NCBI GenBank assembly: GCA_013334735.1
Contig: JAAXXA010000009.1
Span: forward strand, 5,308 to 17,293
Reading direction: 5' to 3'
From: Bacteroidota bacterium
Lineage (GTDB): Bacteria; Bacteroidota; Bacteroidia; Bacteroidales; CG2-30-32-10
Length of the DNA stretch: 11,986 nucleotides
The notes beneath the pieces are model-generated. The model was not told the origin of the DNA and searched no databases. It saw nothing but the letters and a program-made list of their open reading frames with translations. A program made the position numbers and the translations under genes. This document shows positions 1 through 5,938 of this stretch, piece after piece. How positions within the stretch are numbered: position 1 is the stretch's first letter; each line of letters starts with the position of its first letter.

Positions 1-69
1 AATATTTTGAAATATAATTGAATAAAAAAAATATTCCTTACTAATTCTACATTTGCACTCGAATAAGTT

Positions 70-1530
70 TTATTTTACAGGAGCATTTTTAAGAGTTTCA
101 ACAAGGAAATCCCAGAATTTTTTAACCGATGGAACATTAACTTTTTCATCCGGAGAATGTGGAAAGCAAATAGTTGGTCCGAACGAAATCATATCCCAAT
201 TTTTATAAACGCCGCCTAACAAACCGCATTCAAGACCTGCATGAATAGCGCTTATATGTGGTTTTGTACCAAATTGTTTTTCGTAAGCTGCAAGCATTTC
301 CTTTAGAATAGGTGAAGCCATATTTGGTTTCCACCCGGGATAACTGCCGTTGAAAACAGATTCAGCGCCTGCAAGGTTGTAAACGCTTTCAATCATTTTT
401 TCCAGATCATCTTTAGCTGAATCAACAGAGCTGCGAAGAAGGCACATTACTTCAATAGTTTTATCTTTTGATTTAACAATAGCAAGGTTTGTAGATGTTT
501 CAACCAACCCTTTCATGTCCTGACTATCCCTCATCACACCGTTTGGAGTAGCATAAATTGCATTCAGAAAATTAAAAGTCGTTTTCTTGTCAATTACAAA
601 AGCCGGCATATCAGTAGGTTCAACAGATATTGTAAGGTCTGTTTCAACTCCTTTATATTCGTTAATAACAATAGCTGTAAATTCTTTTACATATTTTGCA
701 AAAGCATCTGCATTTGTTTTTGGCAAAGTAATAATAGCAGCAGATTCGCGGGGTATTGCATTGCGTAAACTACCTCCGTCAATACTTGAAAGTTGTAATC
801 CCATATTTTTATTAGCAAACCATAAAATACGGTTAAGGATTTTATTGGAATTTCCTCTTTCCAAATTAATATCAACACCTGAATGTCCGCCTTTTAATCC
901 TTTAACAGTAACTTTATATGACACCATATCTGCCGGAACTTTTTCTTCTGAAAAGTGAAATTTGATATTAGCATTTGTCCCACCTGCGCAGCCAACGCAT
1001 AAATCACCTTCTTCTTCAGTATCTAAGTTCATGAGAATATCAGCTTTCAACAATCCGCTTTTTAAGCCAAAAGCGCCTGTCATACCTGTTTCTTCATCAA
1101 TTGTAAATAATGCTTCTAGCGGACCATGAACAAGATTTTTTGCTTCGAGTACAGCCATTGCAGCGGCAACACCAATACCATTATCGGCGCCTAATGTAGT
1201 GCCTTTTGCTCTTACCCATTCTCCGTCAATCCAGGGAATGATAGGGTCTTTTTCAAAATCATGGACTGTATCGTTGTTTTTCTGCGGAACCATATCTATA
1301 TGACCTTGCAGAACGATGCCTTTTCTGTTTTCCATTCCTGGAGTAGCGGGTTTACGTATAATAACATTACCCACTTCATCCACTTTGGTTTCGAGATTAA
1401 GCTCTTTTGCCCATTTAACAATGTGATTTCTTATTGCTTCTTCGTGTTTGGAAGGATGAGGAATCTTACAAATTTCTTCAAAATGATTCCATAAAGCTGC
1501 AGGTTGCAGCGAACCTAAAATGTTTCCCAT
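70..1530 (-). CDS. pepD: Cytosolic Xaa-His / aminoacyl-histidine dipeptidase, M20C family
   Basis: A 486-residue M20C metallopeptidase that hydrolyses dipeptides, classically beta-Ala-His and other Xaa-His, using two zinc ions in the cytosol. The metal-site and catalytic residues are all visible: H77 and D79 in GHIDM, bridging D116 in GADNG, the general base pair E146-E147 in DEETG, D170 in NLDTEE, and H458 in CFPHSPDE. The IHAGLECG segment just before the last histidine is typical of PepD. The length is normal for the family and there is no signal peptide. The ATG lies 2 bases after the stop of the PqqD-like gene, so the two are almost certainly co-transcribed. Family assignment is firm; exact substrate preference is not readable from sequence. 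A clear terminator is not seen in the 69 bases that follow. Confidence 0.96.
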   Translation of the reverse strand: MGNILGSLQPAALWNHFEEICKIPHPSKHEEAIRNHIVKWAKELNLETKVDEVGNVIIRKPATPGMENRKGIVLQGHIDMVPQKNNDTVHDFEKDPIIPWIDGEWVRAKGTTLGADNGIGVAAAMAVLEAKNLVHGPLEALFTIDEETGMTGAFGLKSGLLKADILMNLDTEEEGDLCVGCAGGTNANIKFHFSEEKVPADMVSYKVTVKGLKGGHSGVDINLERGNSNKILNRILWFANKNMGLQLSSIDGGSLRNAIPRESAAIITLPKTNADAFAKYVKEFTAIVINEYKGVETDLTISVEPTDMPAFVIDKKTTFNFLNAIYATPNGVMRDSQDMKGLVETSTNLAIVKSKDKTIEVMCLLRSSVDSAKDDLEKMIESVYNLAGAESVFNGSYPGWKPNMASPILKEMLAAYEKQFGTKPHISAIHAGLECGLLGGVYKNWDMISFGPTICFPHSPDEKVNVPSVKKFWDFLVETLKNAPVK

Positions 1531-1532
1531 AA

Positions 1533-1928
1533 TTATTTTTGTTTTTTTTGTAGTTCGTTAAATGATATGTATTTATTATTGTAAAGTTGTGATAAAAATT
1601 TTCCAAATCTTTCATGTACCGGGTGAATTTTATCACCTAATTTTTCTGAAAGTTCTTTTGCTATCTGATCTACTTTTTTTTCTCCGTCAATTAATAACCA
1701 GCTTGCAGATCCTATCTCATCAAGCTTCATATTAATAAAAAGTGACCTTCTGCCAAGCATAAACTTATTAAATTTAGTATCCTTGAACTTTGGATATAGC
1801 AATGTTACCAAACCGGTTTCTTCAATCTTATGATCTATCTTCCGAAAAGGAGTAAGATCAAGCATACTGGTGCTTTTTAGTATTTTTCGACGATTAAAAA
1901 AGTTTAGTTCTTTTAAATTAGAATTCAT
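1533..1928 (-). CDS. PqqD/RRE-like winged-helix protein
   Basis: A 131-residue protein with a PqqD-like domain from about residue 36 to 125. The recognisable block is MKLDEIGSASWLLIDG (67-82), followed by a helix with VDQIAKELSEKLG and a C-terminal FLSQLYNNKYISF segment. PqqD-family domains adopt the RRE fold, which in RiPP pathways binds the leader peptide and presents it to a modifying enzyme. About 35 basic and polar residues precede the domain. No radical-SAM enzyme, precursor peptide or PQQ gene is nearby, so a PQQ or RiPP role is not supported here. Its ATG directly abuts the hicA stop codon (TAA then ATG with no spacer) and its stop is 2 bases before pepD, which suggests translational coupling. 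The fold is likely; its function in this setting is unknown. Confidence 0.85.
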   Translation of the reverse strand: MNSNLKELNFFNRRKILKSTSMLDLTPFRKIDHKIEETGLVTLLYPKFKDTKFNKFMLGRRSLFINMKLDEIGSASWLLIDGEKKVDQIAKELSEKLGDKIHPVHERFGKFLSQLYNNKYISFNELQKKQK

Positions 1929-2159
1929 TTATCTGGACTTATTGATGAAATCTTCTGAGTTAATTCCTGCTTGCTTTAAAATAGCTTTTAAAGTTCCTTC
2001 GGGCATATCACCTGAATGGTTTGGTATTGTAGTAAATTTATGCGTTGAATAATTATACCATATTTCATGGCTACCTGCTGCTTGTCTGTAAAATTCAAAA
2101 CCAAATAATTTTATACCTTTAACGATTTCCCTATATTTATAACCTGAAAGTTTTCCCAT
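1929..2159 (-). CDS. hicA: HicA-family mRNA interferase toxin
   Basis: A 76-residue HicA toxin, a small double-stranded-RNA-binding-fold ribonuclease that degrades mRNA and is neutralised by HicB. Seen in the sequence: the opening KLSGYKYREIVKGIKLFGFEF, the catalytic histidine H31 in GSHEIW, and the conserved PNHSGDMPEGTLKAILKQAGI block (46-66), which is diagnostic of HicA. The length is typical and no catalytic residue is missing, so the toxin looks intact. The antitoxin gene lies 1 base upstream and the pqqD-like gene starts immediately after the stop codon. Antitoxin-first order is the less common arrangement for hicAB loci. Confidence 0.93.
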   Translation of the reverse strand: MGKLSGYKYREIVKGIKLFGFEFYRQAAGSHEIWYNYSTHKFTTIPNHSGDMPEGTLKAILKQAGINSEDFINKSR

Positions 2160-2160
2160 T

Positions 2161-2394
2161 TTAAAAACCTACAACAAGAGGGTAATTAAATGATTTGGAA
2201 ACAGGAATGAGGTTAATAGATTTTAAATGCTCGGCTTCTTTAGCTTCCAATATTTTTTTTGCAACATCACGTGCAATTTCAATAGTTTCAGCGATAGTTC
2301 TTCCTTGAGCTACCAAACCTTCAACATCCTCAGAAGTAGCTAAATATATTCCTTCAGGTAATTTTTCAATATGCAGATTAACGATATGTTCCAT
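2161..2394 (-). CDS. hicB: HicB-family antitoxin (short form)
   Basis: A 77-residue HicB-type antitoxin with the partial RNase-H-like fold: two N-terminal strands (HIVNLHIEKLPEG, then YLATSEDVEGLVAQG) followed by the long helix TIAETIEIARDVAKKILEA. It would bind and block the HicA encoded 1 base downstream. The protein ends soon after the helix with a short beta-like tail, YPLVVGF. It has no C-terminal ribbon-helix-helix or helix-turn-helix domain, which longer HicB proteins use to repress their own promoter, so autoregulation by direct DNA binding is doubtful here. ATG start; a well-placed promoter ends 18 bases upstream. Confidence 0.9.
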   Translation of the reverse strand: MEHIVNLHIEKLPEGIYLATSEDVEGLVAQGRTIAETIEIARDVAKKILEAKEAEHLKSINLIPVSKSFNYPLVVGF

Positions 2395-2411
2395 GAATAT
2401 ATAGTTTTTTA

Positions 2412-2441
2412 CAAAGGTACATCATTTAATCAATAAAGCAA
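2412..2441 (-). promoter_or_regulatory. Bacteroidota-type promoter of the hicB-hicA-pqqD-pepD cluster
   Basis: Read on the minus strand, TTG at 2441-2439 is followed after exactly 19 bases by TACCTTTG at 2419-2412, a full match to the Bacteroidota primary-sigma -7 element TAnnTTTG with the expected -33 spacing. Transcription would start only about 10 bases before the hicB ATG, giving a very short leader. No other promoter-sized gap exists in the cluster down to pepD. Confidence 0.7.
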
Positions 2442-2464
2442 TATACGATAATTTTGTTAAAATA

Positions 2465-2495
2465 TAACCTGACAAGGTATATCCCTGTCAGGTTA
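2465..2495 (-). terminator. Rho-independent terminator after the OPT transporter gene
   Basis: A perfect 10-bp inverted repeat, TAACCTGACA (2465-2474) and TGTCAGGTTA (2486-2495), with an 11-base loop. It lies 10 bases after the OPT stop codon on the minus strand and is followed by a T-rich stretch (TATTTTAAC). It separates the transporter transcript from the hicB promoter, which starts just beyond it. Confidence 0.8.
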
Positions 2496-2505
2496 ATTGA
2501 TTAAA

Positions 2506-4581
2506 TTAGAAATTACCACTTGGAGGAGGTGGTTCATCAGCTGCGCCTCTATTTTTAACAGGTACGTAAATCAAAATAAATGCAATAATTGTCAATACTA
2601 AAAGGCTAATAAGGAAAGAAGGCTCTTCAAATATTGCTAAAGTTGGTACATTAAGGAAGTAAAGCATGGCAAATACCAACCCCATTAAAGCTTCTCCTGC
2701 AATGAAACCTGAAGCCAATAAAACACCGGTATTATCCATACGAACATTCTGCCCAATTGAATATTTTTTTCTTTCACTAATCATTTCTACAACACCTTTA
2801 ACCGCTCCACCAAGAAAAATTGCAAAAGTTGTTTCTAACGGGAGATACATACCAACACTTACAAGCATGGGGCTTTTTACCTGCATAAGAATTAAACCTA
2901 GTCCCATAAGCATACCGACAATTATAAGAGGCCATGCCATTTGTCCTCCTACAATGCCTTTTGATAACATTGCCATTAAGCTTGCCTGAGGAGCTGAAAG
3001 GTTTTTGCTTCCAAACCCGCCTTCATATCCTTCTTTAACTCCTTGCGCTATATCTCCCTGATTAAGAATTACAAGAACACCAAACATTACTGTACCCGCC
3101 AAAATAACACCTATAATATCTCCAATCTGCATTTTCCAAGGTGTACCGCCAAGTATATGTCCTGCTTTAAGGTCTTGCAGCATTTCTCCTGCAACGGCAG
3201 CAGAAACACAAACAATAGCAGCTACACCTAAAACTGTTGCTACTCCTTCATTTCCTGAAACACCTAAAGCTACTAAAATCAATGCCGTTACAACCAAAGC
3301 CGTAAGGGTTAAACCACTAATAGGGTTATTACTTGATCCCATAATACCAACAAGATAACCTGATACTGCTCCGAAAAGAAATGCAAGAATTATTAAAACA
3401 GTAGCGGCAGCTATTGAAACAATAAGGCTGGCATCAAAAACAACATACGTAATAAAAAAGGTCAAACAAGCAACTGCCAAAATTCCAACAACTATCCATA
3501 CAAACGAAATATCCTTTTCGGTGCGATCTGCAGTTACATTCCCCCCGCCTGCAGCTTTACGAACATCACTAATAGCCCTTTTTATTCCTGTACCAAGACT
3601 TTTTCTCATTTTAAACAAAGTAAAACAAGCGCCCATCAACATACCGCCAATAGCAATAGGGCGAACAATGAATCTCCATATCTGGGTAATCTGATATTCC
3701 GAACCACTCACTTTTGCTAATGCGTCTGTTGTTGATAAGTTTGGGTCTTTTGATTGTAGCATTGCAGCCCAACTATTGAGAAAATCTGCATCAATTGATG
3801 GTCCTATGAAATAATAAATGATTGGAGCTAACAAACCCCATGCTATCAAACCACCGCTAAAGTTTAAAGCTCCAAGCTTTGGTCCGATAATATACCCAAC
3901 ACCCATGTATGCAGGACTTATACCGGGCGAACTTAGCAGTAAACCACCTTTCCCTGTAAACACAGTACCCGTGATAGTTTGTTTCGAAAAAGTAATAAAT
4001 TTTGACCATGTAGTGGCAAAAAACTTGAATTGTCCAAGCGCTTGTATTATAGCTCCACCTGCCATAGCGCCAAAAAGAAATTTTGAACCGCCGCCGCTTC
4101 TGCGACCTGCTTTATGAATTTCTGCAGCAGCAATAGATTCGGGGAATTTTAATTCTACATCCTCTACCATAACCCTTCTTAATAATGCAACGAACATTAT
4201 ACCTAGAATACCACCGGCAATTAGAATAAGAGAAGAGGTAACATAATGCCCTGGTGTGTAAAATTCAGGCCATATTCCTGAAATAAAGAATGCAGGTAAA
4301 GTAAATATAGCGCCTGCAGCAACCGATTCGCCTATTGAACCGACAGTACGTGCAAAATTTTCTTCGAGTATCGAACCTTTTAATGTTTTTAAAATAGCCA
4401 TACCAATAACGGCTGCGGGATATGTAGCTGCTATGGTCATTCCGGCTCTAAGACCTAAATACGCATTGGCAGCGCCTAATATTACCGACATAATAAGACC
4501 AATAATTAAAGCCTTTACTGTAAACTCCGCCATATTTGTTTCGGCTGATACAAAAGGCACAAATTTCTTTTGTTCTGACAT
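2506..4581 (-). CDS. OPT-family oligopeptide transporter
   Basis: A 691-residue polytopic inner-membrane protein of the OPT superfamily, which drives proton-coupled uptake of small peptides or, in the YSL branch, metal chelates. The prokaryotic OPT signature is clear near the N terminus: NAYLGLRAGMTIAATYPAAVIGM (about 39-61) followed by ENFARTVGSIGESVAAGAIFTLPA (about 74-97). Long hydrophobic segments recur to residue about 680, consistent with roughly 14-16 helices, and a short proline-rich tail (PPPPSGNF) ends the protein. The start is fixed by a strong Shine-Dalgarno sequence 4 bases before the ATG. The gene has its own terminator, so it is a separate unit from hicB-pepD. Peptide transport would suit the neighbouring dipeptidase, but the substrate cannot be read from sequence. 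Confidence 0.94.
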   Translation of the reverse strand: MSEQKKFVPFVSAETNMAEFTVKALIIGLIMSVILGAANAYLGLRAGMTIAATYPAAVIGMAILKTLKGSILEENFARTVGSIGESVAAGAIFTLPAFFISGIWPEFYTPGHYVTSSLILIAGGILGIMFVALLRRVMVEDVELKFPESIAAAEIHKAGRRSGGGSKFLFGAMAGGAIIQALGQFKFFATTWSKFITFSKQTITGTVFTGKGGLLLSSPGISPAYMGVGYIIGPKLGALNFSGGLIAWGLLAPIIYYFIGPSIDADFLNSWAAMLQSKDPNLSTTDALAKVSGSEYQITQIWRFIVRPIAIGGMLMGACFTLFKMRKSLGTGIKRAISDVRKAAGGGNVTADRTEKDISFVWIVVGILAVACLTFFITYVVFDASLIVSIAAATVLIILAFLFGAVSGYLVGIMGSSNNPISGLTLTALVVTALILVALGVSGNEGVATVLGVAAIVCVSAAVAGEMLQDLKAGHILGGTPWKMQIGDIIGVILAGTVMFGVLVILNQGDIAQGVKEGYEGGFGSKNLSAPQASLMAMLSKGIVGGQMAWPLIIVGMLMGLGLILMQVKSPMLVSVGMYLPLETTFAIFLGGAVKGVVEMISERKKYSIGQNVRMDNTGVLLASGFIAGEALMGLVFAMLYFLNVPTLAIFEEPSFLISLLVLTIIAFILIYVPVKNRGAADEPPPPSGNF

Positions 4582-4585
4582 GTTT

Positions 4586-4592
4586 CCTCCTT
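4586..4592 (-). promoter_or_regulatory. Strong Shine-Dalgarno site of the OPT gene
   Basis: Minus-strand AAGGAGG followed by AAAC and the ATG at 4581. It stands out because the other starts in this window have AT-rich leaders with no comparable site. It confirms the chosen OPT start and suggests efficient initiation. Confidence 0.75.
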
Positions 4593-4810
4593 TTATTTGA
4601 TTAAATTAATTTTGATTTCAGTTAGCTAATTAAGAAAAAAAAAATGAGGTAGGCAAAAATTATTTTTATTTTTTGGAATAATTCGACTCTAAGTATTTGA
4701 TTACTGATATGTTAATTGCATGAAGCCGAATGTTTAAAGAGGAAACGAAACATACATGTTACATGTTATACTACGCGTGGTATAAATTTGCACATTTTGG
4801 TTTCGGGGAA

Positions 4811-4874
4811 AAGGTATAAGGTATATGGTATAACACGCTACACCTTATGCCTTTACGCCCTATACCTATTACCT
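4811..4874. repeat. Inverted clusters of a degenerate 7-bp repeat (AAGGTAT / ATACCTT)
   Basis: The left arm is three head-to-tail heptamers: AAGGTAT, AAGGTAT, ATGGTAT (4811-4831). After a short centre, the right arm (4840-4874) is five degenerate heptamers of the opposite sense: ACACCTT, ATGCCTT, TACGCCC, TATACCT, ATTACCT. The arms can fold into an imperfect hairpin. Its position after the TlpA-like stop (4938) would allow a role in 3' end formation, but there is no clean T tract. Confidence 0.6.
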
Positions 4875-4937
4875 AAATGCAATCACTAAATGTGTCAATT
4901 TATCCCGTTTGCAGAATACATCATACATATTATATGA

Positions 4938-5540
4938 TTATTCAGCTAATTCTTTAAGTTTGGCTTCAAGGCTTGAACCTCTAAGGTTTTTGGCAATCAC
5001 AATACCGTTATTATCAATAAGGAAATTTGCAGGAATTGCATTTACACCATATACTATTGCTGATGAGTTATTCCAGAATTTTAAATCACTTACATGGTAA
5101 GGCCAAATTAATCCATCTTTTATAATCGCATTTTTCCATGAAGCTTTGTCTTTATCGAGAGATACACAAAAAACTGTAAATCCTTTAGCATTAATTTTTG
5201 TAACTAATCCCGGGTGGCTAACGGAATTGAGATTTAATGTGGCTTTAAATTTTTTATCTTTGTAATTGTTATATATTGCAACAACTTTAGGATTTTCACC
5301 GCGGCAGGGTCCGCACCATGATGCCCAAAAATCAATAAGAACAAGTTTGCCTTTAATTGAAGATAATGAAATTACCGAGTCGTTAGGACTTTTCATCATA
5401 ATATCGGGAGCTTTGTCTCCAATATTTACTTGGTTGCTTACTTTATGGGAAAATGCAATGGAAATACTATTAGAAAAAATTGCTATAACTGCAATAGTTG
5501 TTAAAGTAAATATAATTGCGATTTTTTTATATGATTTCAT
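4938..5540 (-). CDS. TlpA/ResA-like thioredoxin-fold protein, exported
   Basis: A 200-residue thiol-disulfide oxidoreductase of the TlpA/ResA type. An N-terminal hydrophobic stretch (about residues 6-30, after MKSYKK) acts as an uncleaved anchor or signal peptide, so the domain works outside the cytoplasm. The domain starts at IGDKAPDI (40-47); the active site is WCGPC with C76 and C79, and the cis-proline is P170 in NAIPANFLID. An odd feature is about 18 extra residues (100-117, TLNLNSVSHPGLVTKIN plus a neighbouring alanine) between KKFK and AKGFTVFCVSLDKDK. These read as an insertion into a loop that is otherwise continuous in relatives I recall. The gene is monocistronic and divergent from the penicillin-binding protein gene. 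Likely role: reduction of periplasmic protein thiols. Confidence 0.9.
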   Translation of the reverse strand: MKSYKKIAIIFTLTTIAVIAIFSNSISIAFSHKVSNQVNIGDKAPDIMMKSPNDSVISLSSIKGKLVLIDFWASWCGPCRGENPKVVAIYNNYKDKKFKATLNLNSVSHPGLVTKINAKGFTVFCVSLDKDKASWKNAIIKDGLIWPYHVSDLKFWNNSSAIVYGVNAIPANFLIDNNGIVIAKNLRGSSLEAKLKELAE

Positions 5541-5715
5541 AATTTAAAAAGTATTTAAGAGAAAATATAACACTGCAAAGAAAAGAAAATTATAAATATG
5601 AAATATTTCTTCTTTAATTTTGTTTAAACCTTTTACTTGCTATCTATAATATTATGATTTTTTATTAGAATTTAACCTAAATTATTAACAAATTGGACCA
5701 AAATCCTTATGTAGA

Positions 5716-5809
5716 GAGCATTTGCCTTACCTCAACCTTAGCTTGGGCTCCGCTCGGCTACCAAAGGTCGGGTTAATTAGATGCTCATGTGAACAAAGGG
5801 CTTTAGCCC
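5716..5809 (-). repeat. Structured dispersed repeat, copy 1
   Basis: Read on the minus strand it begins GGGCTAAAGCCCTTTGTT (5809-5792), identical over 18 bases to copy 2 at 11811-11828. A core at 5765-5738 follows with TTTGGTAGC, GAGCG, AGCC and AAGCTAA separated by single variable bases. GGGCT/AGCCC makes a small hairpin, and the region from GAGCAT to ATGCTC (5716-5786) folds as a larger imperfect hairpin. It lies just upstream of the candidate promoter of the penicillin-binding protein gene. Confidence 0.8.
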
Positions 5810-5844
5810 AAAATATAAAGTTAGTGAATAATACAGCTTATATA

Positions 5845-5874
5845 TTGCTTTAATAAAATAAAGATATAATTTAG
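5845..5874 (+). promoter_or_regulatory. Candidate promoter of the penicillin-binding protein gene
   Basis: TTG at 5845-5847, a 19-base spacer, then TAATTTAG at 5867-5874. This is one base away from TAnnTTTG and uses the same spacing as the hicB promoter. Transcription would begin near 5881, about 58 bases before the ATG at 5939. Confidence 0.4.
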
Positions 5875-5938
5875 CAGTTTCAAAAATGAGAATAAAAAGG
5901 AAATTGGGATTGATTTGAAATTATATTTTTTGAACAAA

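Larger units (their letters stand above)
4582..4937. other. Intergenic region between the TlpA-like gene and the OPT gene
   Basis: This 356-base gap carries no convincing small gene on either strand. It holds a 20-base near-palindrome at 4766-4785 (TTATAC and GTATAA arms around ACGCGT), a heptamer-based inverted repeat at 4811-4874, and the leader and Shine-Dalgarno site of the OPT gene. No clear TAnnTTTG promoter for OPT was found. Confidence 0.6.
5541..5914. other. Divergent intergenic region with structured repeat and promoter
   Basis: This 374-base region lies between the start of the TlpA-like gene (minus) and the penicillin-binding protein gene (plus). No small gene is evident. It contains repeat copy 1 (5716-5809) and a candidate plus-strand promoter (5845-5874). 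On the minus strand, TTTCTTTG at 5583-5576 resembles a -7 element for the TlpA-like gene, but no matching -33 element is present. Confidence 0.6.

Noticed and set aside
587..958. 123-codon plus-strand open frame inside pepD
   Set aside because: Antisense to well-conserved M20C sequence; no start context or domain.
4811..4874. CRISPR array
   Set aside because: The 7-base units are contiguous, too short, degenerate and in both orientations, with no unique spacers.
5915..5938. TTG at 5915 as start of the penicillin-binding protein
   Set aside because: Possible, but the ATG at 5939 is preferred because no strong ribosome site supports the TTG and the added 8 residues carry no family signal.
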